DNA of 64,000 nt from Azonexaceae bacterium (GTDB lineage Bacteria; Pseudomonadota; Gammaproteobacteria; Burkholderiales; Rhodocyclaceae): positions 1 through 64,000 of the forward strand of contig JAAXVL010000005.1 of assembly GCA_013335535.1 (NCBI GenBank), written 5' to 3'. The notes below the pieces were generated by a model. The model did not search any database. It was not told the DNA's origin and saw nothing but the letters and a program-made list of their open reading frames with translations. Shown here in pieces: positions 1 through 7,574 of this stretch. The stretch's first letter is position 1. Every line of letters begins with the position of its first letter. Made by a program: the position numbers and the translations under genes.

Positions 1-166
1 GGCCGGCGACGACTTCAACCGCGGTATCCGGGCTTATTACTTCGGCCTTGCCGCCTCCGGCTGGCTGCTCAATCCGGCCATCCTCGGCGCCTTTGCCATC
101 GTCGTTCTGGTCGTGCTTTTCCGCCGCGACTACCGCTCGCCGGCGCTGCAACTCCTGCGCGACTAA
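1..166 (+). CDS. DUF599 family membrane protein, C-terminal fragment
   Basis: The reading frame is open from base 2 to the TAA at 164-166; the start lies outside the window. The 54 visible residues contain FNRGIRAYYFGLAASGWLLN, a hydrophobic stretch (AILGAFAIVVLVVLF) and a basic tail beginning RRDYRS. This matches the C-terminal end of DUF599 inner-membrane proteins as I remember the family; their function is unknown. It ends 4 bases before rarD, so the two may be co-transcribed. Confidence 0.6.
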   Translation, partial: AGDDFNRGIRAYYFGLAASGWLLNPAILGAFAIVVLVVLFRRDYRSPALQLLRD

Positions 167-170
167 GCAC

Positions 171-1064
171 ATGCAGCCGAAAACCCAGCTGGCCGGCATC
201 GGCTTCGGCCTGCTCGCCTACGGCATCTGGGGCTTCTTCCCGCTTTTCTTCCGCCAGCTTTCGCACATTTCGCCGATGGACGTCCTGTCCAATCGCGCCG
301 TCTGGGCCTTTGTTTTTGTCGGCATCTTGCTCACCCTGCGCGGCAACTGGCACAAGGTCGTCGCTATCTTTCGCACGCCGCGCCAGTTCGCCATGCTGGC
401 GCTCGCCGCCCTGCTCGTCGGCAGCAACTGGCTAATGTTCCTGTGGGCCGTCGCCCATCAGCAGGTCGTCGCCTCCAGCCTCGGCTATTTCCTGACCCCG
501 CTGGTCAACGTGCTGCTCGGCCTCGTCGTGCTCAAAGAGAAGCTCAACAAGCTGGAATGGATCTCGGTCGCCCTCGCCCTCGCCGCGCTGGTCAACGAAG
601 TCATCTCGCTCGGCAGCCTGCCCTGGGTCTCGCTCTTTCTCGCCGCCACCTTCGGCACCTACGGCCTCGTTCGCAAGCAGGTGCCGGTCGATGCGCTGTC
701 CGGTCTGTGGCTGGAAACCCTGGCCATGCTGCCGGTGTGCGGCATTTACGCGCTGTGGATGGCGCAGAGCGGGCATATGGTCTTTGCCGGCCACGACAGC
801 TCGACCGCCCTCTGGCTGGTCGGCGCCGGCATCATCACCGCCCTGCCGCTCATGGCTTTCGCCGCCGCCACCCAGCGCCTCGACCTGGCTACCGTCGGCA
901 TGCTCATGTACATCAACCCGACCATGCAGTTCGCCACCGCCATCTGGCTTTTCGGCGAACCGCTGCAGACGGCGCGGCTGGTCAGCTTTGGCATGATCTG
1001 GCTCGGACTCGGTTTCTTCAGCGTCAGCATGTGGCAGAAGGTGCGCCGGGCTGGCGCCAGCTGA
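171..1064 (+). CDS. rarD: RarD-type EamA permease
   Basis: A 297-residue polytopic inner-membrane protein with about ten hydrophobic segments, the usual size and layout of RarD, a member of the EamA/DMT superfamily. RarD is named for a chloramphenicol-sensitivity phenotype in other bacteria; its natural substrate is not established. The N-terminal YGIWGFFPLFF and the central GYFLTPLVNVLLGLVVLKE are typical of the family. I start at the ATG at 171, just after the upstream gene's stop, because the longer frame from 48 overlaps that gene and adds a non-membrane leader. A degenerate copy of this gene's 3' end lies at 4413-4529. Confidence 0.9.
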   Translation: MQPKTQLAGIGFGLLAYGIWGFFPLFFRQLSHISPMDVLSNRAVWAFVFVGILLTLRGNWHKVVAIFRTPRQFAMLALAALLVGSNWLMFLWAVAHQQVVASSLGYFLTPLVNVLLGLVVLKEKLNKLEWISVALALAALVNEVISLGSLPWVSLFLAATFGTYGLVRKQVPVDALSGLWLETLAMLPVCGIYALWMAQSGHMVFAGHDSSTALWLVGAGIITALPLMAFAAATQRLDLATVGMLMYINPTMQFATAIWLFGEPLQTARLVSFGMIWLGLGFFSVSMWQKVRRAGAS

Positions 1065-1071
1065 GGCCGCC

Positions 1072-1704
1072 TCAACCGGCCGACGACGCCGCTTTGTCCT
1101 TCTTCTTGCGCCCGCTCGTCTTCCGGGCGCGCTGCATGCGCATCAGTCGCCGGTGGATTTCATCGGAATCCATCCAGAGATCAGACCCCTTCAGGATGTT
1201 GGCAATCTCCGTTTCCGTCAGGAAGGGCGAACACAGCCGGCTCATGACCTTCGCGAACCAGTTGCCGACCGCCAGCACTTCAGCCTGCTGTTCATTGCCC
1301 TTGCCGGCAAAAATTCCCGAGTAGATGTGGAACATCAACTGACAGTTGTCATGCACCACGAGTTCATCACCGGACAGGAATATCAGGGCCGCCATCGAAT
1401 AGGCCCGCGCCTCGAGGATGGTCACCACCCGGGCATTCGAGGCGCGTACGTTGTTGATGATCTGCAGGCCGGTATTGAAGTCGCCACCGGATGAATTGAG
1501 ATGGATATAGACCAGATCGGTCTCGGCCGCCGAGCGCAGGGTGTAGAACAGCTCGGTGTAATACTGCGGCTCCTGAAGCTCGCCGCACAGGTAGTAGGAC
1601 ACCTGGCGAACCGGCAACTGCTGTTCGTAGCGGATCAACCCACGAAAGGGCGCGCCCTCTTCAGCGATCATCTCGTCATCCCGACCGTTCGATTCTCGGT
1701 GCAT
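1072..1704 (-). CDS. ClpP-like serine protease, stand-alone
   Basis: A 210-residue protein of the ClpP/S14 fold. HLNSSGGD (about residues 68-75) is the oxyanion-hole strand. The nucleophile would be Ser103 in AYSMAA, followed by His126 in MFHIYSG, and the late LWMDSDEI matches the region that carries the catalytic Asp in ClpP. Canonical ClpP has SAA/SMG after the nucleophile, and no clpX or clpA lies nearby, so this is a ClpP paralogue rather than the housekeeping subunit. The C-terminus is a Lys/Arg-rich tail (RKTSGRKKKDK). I chose the ATG at 1704 over the upstream ATG at 1749 because GGAGAG sits just upstream. It converges on rarD with a 7-base gap. Its target is unknown. Confidence 0.75.
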   Translation of the reverse strand: MHRESNGRDDEMIAEEGAPFRGLIRYEQQLPVRQVSYYLCGELQEPQYYTELFYTLRSAAETDLVYIHLNSSGGDFNTGLQIINNVRASNARVVTILEARAYSMAALIFLSGDELVVHDNCQLMFHIYSGIFAGKGNEQQAEVLAVGNWFAKVMSRLCSPFLTETEIANILKGSDLWMDSDEIHRRLMRMQRARKTSGRKKKDKAASSAG

Positions 1705-1821
1705 GATCTCTCCTCGGCTGTTTCGGCTCATTATGAGCCAGTTTTTCACCTTCTGGATGGGTGACCGCGACCGGTATCATGAGGGTGTTGAATCCATCGT
1801 CCGACACGACAGGGAGAGAAC

Positions 1822-2946
1822 ATGCGAATAGGCGTTCCCAGGGAAATCAAGAACCACGAATACCGGGTTGGTCTGACTCCGGGCAGCGTCCGGGAAGTCG
1901 TCGCCCACGGCCATCAGGTCATCGTCGAGAAGGGCGCCGGCCAGGCCATCGGGCTGAGCGACGAACTTTATCTGGCCGCCGGGGCCGAACTGGCCGACAG
2001 CGCCACTGAAGTCTTTGCCCGGGCCGAACTGATCGTCAAGGTCAAGGAACCGCAAGCCGAAGAGTGTCGCCTGCTGCGCCCTGACCAGGCCCTGTTCACC
2101 TATCTGCACCTGGCGCCAGATCGTCCCCAGACCGAACAGCTCCTGGCCTCCGGCGTTACCGCCATTGCCTACGAAACGGTCAGCGATGCCGCCGGTCGCC
2201 TGCCGTTGCTGGCGCCAATGAGCGAAGTCGCCGGCCGGATGTCGATCCAGGTCGGAGCGGCCTGCCTGGAAAAACCGAAAGGTGGCTCAGGCGTGCTGCT
2301 CGGCGGCGTGCCGGGCGTTGCGCCGGGCAAGGTCGTCATCCTCGGCGCCGGTGTGGTCGGCACCAACGCGGCCATGATCGCCGTTGGCATGGGCGCCGCG
2401 GTGACGGTCATCAACCGCTCGCTCGACCGCCTGCGCTGGCTCGATGCGCATTTCGGCAACCGGATCAGGACACTGCTGGCCACGGGCGAAGCAATCGAAA
2501 GCAGCCTGCTCGACGCCGACCTGATCATCGGCGCCGCGCTGATTCCCGGCGCCACGACGCCGCACCTGCTCCGCCGCGAGCAGCTGCCTCAGCTCCGCCC
2601 CGGTTCGGTGCTGGTCGATGTCTCGATCGACCAGGGCGGTTGTTTCGAGAGCAGCCGTCCGACCACCCACGCCGAGCCGACCTACGTCGTCGACGACGTC
2701 GTCCATTACTGCGTCGCCAACATGCCCGGCGCCGTGCCGCGAACCTCGACCTTCGCCCTGAACAACGCCACCCTGCCCTTCGTTTTGGCCATCGCCGACA
2801 AAGGCTGGCGGCAGGCGCTGCTCGACGACCGCCATTTGCGCGCAGGCCTGAATATCCACCAGGGAAAAGTAACCTGCGCCGCCGTCGCGGCAGCACACGG
2901 GCTTGCCACGGTCAACCCGGAAAATGCGCTAAAAATGAAAGGCTGA
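1822..2946 (+). CDS. ald: Alanine dehydrogenase
   Basis: A 374-residue NAD-dependent L-alanine dehydrogenase that interconverts alanine with pyruvate, NADH and ammonium. The N-terminal RIGVPREIKNHEYRVGLTPG is the family signature. KVKEP and YLHLAPD carry the substrate-binding Lys and His, VVILGAGVVGTNAA is the Rossmann dinucleotide loop, and VDVSIDQGG contains the catalytic Asp. The ATG at 1822 follows GGGAGAG. The last residues (ATVNPENALKMKG) are encoded by a copy of the dispersed repeat at 2904-2940, which appears to have replaced the native C-terminus. The protein is otherwise of normal length. Confidence 0.95.
   Translation: MRIGVPREIKNHEYRVGLTPGSVREVVAHGHQVIVEKGAGQAIGLSDELYLAAGAELADSATEVFARAELIVKVKEPQAEECRLLRPDQALFTYLHLAPDRPQTEQLLASGVTAIAYETVSDAAGRLPLLAPMSEVAGRMSIQVGAACLEKPKGGSGVLLGGVPGVAPGKVVILGAGVVGTNAAMIAVGMGAAVTVINRSLDRLRWLDAHFGNRIRTLLATGEAIESSLLDADLIIGAALIPGATTPHLLRREQLPQLRPGSVLVDVSIDQGGCFESSRPTTHAEPTYVVDDVVHYCVANMPGAVPRTSTFALNNATLPFVLAIADKGWRQALLDDRHLRAGLNIHQGKVTCAAVAAAHGLATVNPENALKMKG
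2904..2940 (-). repeat. Dispersed GGTTGACCGTGG element, copy 1 (inside ald 3' end)
   Basis: On the minus strand this reads TTTCATTTTT, a short variable part, ATTTTCC, then GGGTTGACCGTGGCAAG. It matches six other clear copies in the window. It is antisense to ald and encodes its final residues, ending just before the TGA. Confidence 0.75.
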
Positions 2947-2954
2947 AGCGCCAA

Positions 2955-4274
2955 ATGGCTAGCGCCGTTACCAACACACTATGCATCAATATGGGACGGG
3001 TTCTCCTGCTCCTGCTGCTGGCACTGCTCAACGGCTGCGCCAGCATGCAAAACACGCCAGCTGACACGATCTATCAGGATCGTCTCGGTCAGGTTACGGT
3101 CATCGCCATCGAGCAGGCACCCGAACTCAAATTCGACGGCTTCGTTCGCAGCAAGGGAGGCGGTGCCGCCCTCGCCGGCGGTGGCACATTCGTCTCTTGC
3201 ATGAGCGGGGTTGGCCATTGCAGCGGATCGATGTGCGGTGCTGCATTGCTTCTGATGTTGGGAGTTTGCGGCGTAGCGGGCCTGGTTGGTGGCGTCGCTG
3301 GTGCTGTCATGGCGCCCAGTGCGGATCAGGTCACGGCAAGCGAAGCGGCCATGGCGCGGGTATTCGAGGTACGGACGATTCAGGAGTCAGTACGTCATTC
3401 CGTCGAAGAAGCAGCACTCGCCGCCGGGATAACGCTGCGTCAATTGCCCGAACAGGAAACTCGTGCCGTTGCGGCGACCAAAGACTATCGGCTACTGGCG
3501 GCTCTCGGCATAGATACCGTCGTTGAAACGACCCTGACCAAAGCGGGTACGGCAGGATCCGGCCTCAATGATCCGGCCATCGCCTACATGGAGGTGCATG
3601 TGCGCCTTGTCGATACGGCCAGCAATACCGAGAGATACTCAACCGACTACCTCTATCAGGGGCGACGTCTTGATCTTGCCTCCTGGTCTGCCAATCAGGC
3701 GAAACCACTGATCGATGAACTGAACAGGGGATACCGGACGCTTGGCATCCATATCTGCGAGAACATTTTCAGCCTCTACACCTTCCCTAATCGAGACCGG
3801 CGTTCGGCCGGCGGACTATTGTCATCGGCCTTTGGCCTGTCGCCGATCTATCCACCGACTCGCGGCGCACTGACCGGAGATAGAATCATTGGTGCGAAAT
3901 TCGAGTGGTTTGCCGTCGAGGGACTGCGGCCGCGGTTCAAATGGGAGGCCTTTCCTCGTCCAGGCGACATAGCAGCTGCGCCAGACGAGATGTCGCGGAT
4001 CAGCAATGTCCGTTATGACTTGCTGATCTCGCGCGAAGAAAACATGGCCCCCGGGGCACTTGTCTATCACCGGGAAGGGCTGCCCCAGCCGGAACACACA
4101 ATCAACATCAGCCTGCAACCGGACAGTCGCTACTTCTGGACCGTGCGAGCCCGGTTTGAACTCGATGGAAGAACAAGACTGACCGAATGGGGTGCGACAC
4201 ATTTTGCTGTCCGTGAAAAGATTACGGCACCGTCGCAGCATTCCTATCGATTCAGGACACCAGGCCTGGACTGA
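2955..4274 (+). CDS. Putative lipoprotein, unknown function
   Basis: A 439-residue protein I do not recognise. A hydrophobic leader (GRVLLLLLLALLNGC) ends in a lipobox with Cys28, so it is probably a lipoprotein. Residues 68-120 are rich in Gly/Ala with a membrane-like stretch (LLLMLGVCGVAGLVGGVAG) and four cysteines (82, 89, 94, 105). The C-terminal 130 residues look like a beta-sandwich, possibly fibronectin-III-like (FKWEAF, YDLLIS, RYFWTVRARFE). I give the ATG at 2955; the in-frame ATG at 2991 gives a shorter and more typical lipoprotein signal and is equally possible. It starts 8 bases after ald. The next gene downstream is separated by a rarD remnant. Confidence 0.7.
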   Translation: MASAVTNTLCINMGRVLLLLLLALLNGCASMQNTPADTIYQDRLGQVTVIAIEQAPELKFDGFVRSKGGGAALAGGGTFVSCMSGVGHCSGSMCGAALLLMLGVCGVAGLVGGVAGAVMAPSADQVTASEAAMARVFEVRTIQESVRHSVEEAALAAGITLRQLPEQETRAVAATKDYRLLAALGIDTVVETTLTKAGTAGSGLNDPAIAYMEVHVRLVDTASNTERYSTDYLYQGRRLDLASWSANQAKPLIDELNRGYRTLGIHICENIFSLYTFPNRDRRSAGGLLSSAFGLSPIYPPTRGALTGDRIIGAKFEWFAVEGLRPRFKWEAFPRPGDIAAAPDEMSRISNVRYDLLISREENMAPGALVYHREGLPQPEHTINISLQPDSRYFWTVRARFELDGRTRLTEWGATHFAVREKITAPSQHSYRFRTPGLD

Positions 4275-4412
4275 GTTTGCAAGCATCTGCTTTCGGAGAC
4301 AAAACGGAACAGCCCGGCTTGAGGAAATATTCACCGATGTCGTGCCTGCTGCTCGTTATCGTCTTCAACGAAGACGTCTGCTGACGCGGCACCGGAATCC
4401 CCCTAGCCGCTC

Positions 4413-4529
4413 ATGGCCTTCACCACTGCCATACGGATATTCGGCGAACCGCTGCACACGGCGCGACTGGTCAGTTTCGGGCTGACTGTCTTCAGCATCA
4501 GCATGTGGACGAAGCTGCACCGCGCCTGA
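4413..4529 (+). pseudogene. Degenerate copy of the rarD 3' end
   Basis: Translated from the ATG at 4413, this stretch gives 38 residues containing IFGEPLHTARLVSFG and FSISMW, then a stop. They align with the last 44 residues of rarD (LFGEPLQTARLVSFG and FSVSMW; about 930-1064) with a short internal deletion and scattered substitutions. The nucleotide match is strong (for example ttcggcgaaccgctgca in both). No ribosome-binding site or upstream part of the gene is visible, so it is a relic of duplication or transfer. It fills most of the 301-base gap at 4275-4575, in which I see nothing else. Confidence 0.75.
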
Positions 4530-4575
4530 GCCACATAGGGGGATAATTCCCTGACCGGATAACCCGAGGCACCGC

Positions 4576-5865
4576 ATGCTCGAGAGCACCCTGATCATCC
4601 TGCTGCTGATCGCGGCCAGCGCCTTTTTCGCCACCTCCGAAATCGCCCTGGCCGCCGCCCGCAAGCTCAAGCTCGAACAACTGGCCAGCGACGGCGACCA
4701 GAGGGCCGGGCAGGCCCTGGCGCTGCAGGCGCAGCCCGGCCATTTCTTCACGACCATCCAGATCGGCCTCAACGCCGTGGCCATCCTCGCCGGCATCCTC
4801 GGCGAAGAAGCCTACGCGCCCTACTTCACCGCCCTGCTCGCCCCGCATTTCGCCAGCCCCGAAACGGCTGATACGCTGGCGACGGTGCTCTCCTTCCTGC
4901 TCGTCACCTCGGTTTTCATCCTCTTCGCCGACCTCGTGCCGAAGCGCATTGCCATCGTCGCCCCCGAGCGCATCGCGCTGCGCATTGCCGGGCCGATGAC
5001 ACTGTGCATCCGCCTGCTGTCGCCGCTGATCTGGGCCTTCAACGGCATCGCCAGCCGTATCCTGTCGGCGCTCGGCCTGCCCCAGAAACGCCCGGACGAC
5101 GTCACGACCGAAGACATCGTCGCCCTTGCCCAGGCCGGGGCCGATGCCGGGGTGGTCGCCGAGCAGGAGCAGCAGATGATCGAGAACGTGCTCGAACTCG
5201 ACACGCTGACGGCGCCTTCGTCGATGACGCCGCGCGATGGCATCGTCTGGCTCGACGTAACCGAAAACGAGGCCAGTCTGCGCGCCAGGCTGGCGACGCA
5301 TCCGCACTCGAAATATCCGGTCTGCCGTGACGGGATCGACCAGCCGCTCGGCTACGTCGACGCCAAGGACCTGCTCGGGCGCATCATCGCCGGGCAGCCG
5401 CTGGCGCTTGATATGCCACTCGTTCATCCGGTCCTGATCCTGCCCGACACGCTGACGCTGTCGGAAATCCTCGGCCACTTTCGCGCCGGCCGCGAGGATT
5501 TTGCGCTGATCATCAACGAGTACGCGTTGATCGTCGGCCTGATCACCCTCAATGACCTGACCAGCACGCTGGTCGGCGACCCGCTGATGGCCAGCGACGA
5601 AGCCCAGATCGTCCGCCGCGACGCCGATTCGTGGCTGATCGACGGCCTGACGCCGATTGGCGATGTCGAAGCCGAGCTCGACCTGCCGCCCTTCCCCAAC
5701 GACAGCCAGTACGAAACGGTCGCCGGTTTCATGATGGTCATGCTGCGCAAGCTGCCCAAGCGCACTGACAGCGTGGTGCATGGCGGCCTCAAGTTCGAGG
5801 TCATCGATGTCGACCGCAATCGCATCGACCAGCTGCTCGTCACGCGCCTGCCGCCAACCGCCTAA
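4576..5865 (+). CDS. CNNM/CorC (HlyC) family membrane protein
   Basis: A 429-residue protein with three parts. Residues 1-190 form a DUF21/CNNM transmembrane domain (LIILLLIAASAFFATSEIALAAARKLKLEQLA). A tandem CBS pair follows at about 205-330 (MTPRD, then DLTSTLVGD). The C-terminal CorC_HlyC domain occupies about 340-425 (DSWLIDGLTPIGDVEAEL). Family members are linked to Mg2+/Co2+ efflux or homeostasis, and the old name hemolysin is misleading. The ATG at 4576 follows CGAGG. It stands alone with no evident partner. Confidence 0.9.
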   Translation: MLESTLIILLLIAASAFFATSEIALAAARKLKLEQLASDGDQRAGQALALQAQPGHFFTTIQIGLNAVAILAGILGEEAYAPYFTALLAPHFASPETADTLATVLSFLLVTSVFILFADLVPKRIAIVAPERIALRIAGPMTLCIRLLSPLIWAFNGIASRILSALGLPQKRPDDVTTEDIVALAQAGADAGVVAEQEQQMIENVLELDTLTAPSSMTPRDGIVWLDVTENEASLRARLATHPHSKYPVCRDGIDQPLGYVDAKDLLGRIIAGQPLALDMPLVHPVLILPDTLTLSEILGHFRAGREDFALIINEYALIVGLITLNDLTSTLVGDPLMASDEAQIVRRDADSWLIDGLTPIGDVEAELDLPPFPNDSQYETVAGFMMVMLRKLPKRTDSVVHGGLKFEVIDVDRNRIDQLLVTRLPPTA

Positions 5866-5894
5866 ACAGCGCTGCCGCAGGCGATAATCGCCGG

Positions 5895-7232
5895 ATGTCC
5901 CGTTTCCTGATCTACGCCGTCGTCTTCATCGAAGGCTTCTGCTCGCTCGGCGCCGAAGTCATCGCGCTGCGCCGGCTGGTGCCGCACATCGGCAGCTCCA
6001 TCGTCGTCACGGCGCCGACCATCGGCTTCTTCCTGCTCGCGCTGGCGCTCGGTTATGCCGCGGGCGCCAGGGTCGCTGGCAACTATCTCAGCATCGTCGC
6101 CCGCAATTTCCTGATCGCCGCGATGCTGGCCGGCATCGGGCTGGCCGGCCTCAGCGTCGACTGGATCTTCGTCCACCTGCAGCCGGTGCTCGTCGCCTAC
6201 CTTGTCTTCATCGGCGGTGTCCTTTGCCCGCTCGCCTGGCTGCTCGGTCAGACCGTGCCGATCCTGACCAATCTCATGAAAGCCGAACGGACAGGCGAGG
6301 CAAGCGGCCTGGCGCTTTACTGGTCGACGCTCGGCTCCTTCCTCGGGTCGATCAGCCTGTCGCTGCTTGTCATGCAATGGCTCGGCGTTTCGGCTGCAGT
6401 CTTCGCCTGCGCTCTGGGCCTGCTCATCGGCACCCTGTTACTGGCCGGGAAAAATTTCAAATTTTGGCTTTTTTCCGGGTTGACCGTGGCAATCGCCGCC
6501 GGACTCAATCTGCAACACAACGTCACCGCCGACACGGCCTACGCCGAATACATCATCGGAAACGTGGATCTCCCGGGCCAAAGCAACCCCCGCGCCTTCT
6601 GGGTCAACAAGTCCGTTGCCTCGCTCATCGACGACAGCGAGCCGCCTAACCACACGCGCTACATCAGGCACCTGCGCCAGATCCTGCTCGACGACCTCGG
6701 CTTCACGGGCAAGGACATCCTCGTTCTTGGGGCCGGCGGTTTCACGTTGTCGCACCGCGAGCCGCTCAACCGCTACACCTACGTCGATATCGACCCAGCC
6801 ATCCGCGACATCGCCGAAAAGCACTTCCTGCGCGAGCCGGCCCGTGGCGAATTCATCGCCGACGATGCCCGCCGTTTCGTCGCGACCAGCGAACGCCACT
6901 TCGACGCCGTCGTCGTCGACGTCTACAGTTCGCACACCTCGATCCCCAGCCACCTCGTCACCCGCGAATTCTGGGCCGGCACCCGCCGCGTGCTCAAGCC
7001 GGACGGTGTGCTGCTCGCCAACCTGATCCTCGACGGCAAGCTCGAAACGCCCTACGCCCGCAACCTGCTCGCCACCATCGACAGCGTTTTCGGGCGTTGC
7101 GCTGTCGACGTACTGCACAAGGCCAAGGCGCTGGCCAATGTCGAGCTCAGCTGCTTTGCGAGCAGCCAACCGGCCAAAACCGGCATTTATGTCGATGAAA
7201 AAAACCGGGCCGACCTCGACCGGGCTAGATAA
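5895..7232 (+). CDS. Membrane-anchored spermidine-synthase-like protein
   Basis: A 445-residue protein. The first 200 residues form about six hydrophobic segments (SRFLIYAVVFIEGFCSLGAE, a fused-MFS/spermidine synthase signature). The C-terminal half is an aminopropyltransferase-like Rossmann domain with DILVLGAGGF, YVDIDP (acidic ribose-binding residue), DDARRF and VVVDVYSS. Canonical SpeE enzymes are soluble, so the activity of this fused class is uncertain; it may be a methyltransferase-like or polyamine enzyme. The last membrane segment is encoded partly by a dispersed repeat (6450-6494), giving FSGLTVAIAAG. It ends 2 bases from a convergent small gene. Confidence 0.85.
   Translation: MSRFLIYAVVFIEGFCSLGAEVIALRRLVPHIGSSIVVTAPTIGFFLLALALGYAAGARVAGNYLSIVARNFLIAAMLAGIGLAGLSVDWIFVHLQPVLVAYLVFIGGVLCPLAWLLGQTVPILTNLMKAERTGEASGLALYWSTLGSFLGSISLSLLVMQWLGVSAAVFACALGLLIGTLLLAGKNFKFWLFSGLTVAIAAGLNLQHNVTADTAYAEYIIGNVDLPGQSNPRAFWVNKSVASLIDDSEPPNHTRYIRHLRQILLDDLGFTGKDILVLGAGGFTLSHREPLNRYTYVDIDPAIRDIAEKHFLREPARGEFIADDARRFVATSERHFDAVVVDVYSSHTSIPSHLVTREFWAGTRRVLKPDGVLLANLILDGKLETPYARNLLATIDSVFGRCAVDVLHKAKALANVELSCFASSQPAKTGIYVDEKNRADLDRAR
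6450..6494 (+). repeat. Dispersed GGTTGACCGTGG element, copy 2 (inside a membrane segment)
   Basis: AAATTTCAAATTTTGG is followed by CTTTTTTCC and GGGTTGACCGTGGCAATCG. It is sense to the host gene and read in the frame that yields the hydrophobic FSGLTVAIA. It shares the 3' half almost base for base with the copy at 14388. Confidence 0.8.
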
Positions 7233-7234
7233 AC

Positions 7235-7471
7235 CTAGGCCTCGCCGGGCAACCGCAGCTTCGCTTCATCGAGCGCTAGCGGCGCAGCCCGCCGGAGAAC
7301 GCCGCTGCCATGCCAGAACAACAGCGCCCAGATCAACGAGCCCAGTGGCAGGACCACGCCGATGCCGAAGAGAGTGATCTTGACCGAGCGCCCGAGCGAC
7401 GAACGGGCCGCCAACATCATTCCCGTTGCCTGCGGCAAGCGGCGCAACCATGCTGCGGCATTTCGTATCAT
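7235..7471 (-). CDS. Small one-pass membrane protein, unknown
   Basis: A 78-residue protein with a basic N-terminus (MIRNAAAWLRRLPQ), one clear membrane helix (ITLFGIGVVLPLGSLIWALLFW) and a short polar tail. I place the start at 7471, where GAGG lies 9 bases upstream; ATGs at 7480 and 7486 are alternatives. I do not recognise the family. It lies downstream of the heme-c sensor kinase on the same strand with an 103-base gap. Confidence 0.5.
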   Translation of the reverse strand: MIRNAAAWLRRLPQATGMMLAARSSLGRSVKITLFGIGVVLPLGSLIWALLFWHGSGVLRRAAPLALDEAKLRLPGEA

Positions 7472-7574
7472 GACGGGCATCCTCATCTGGTCGTGCCGGA
7501 TTATCGAAGACGCACGTTGCTGCCAGATGACCGCTCAATGAATCGATGAGGCGCCTAGCAAGGCAGCAAGGGTA

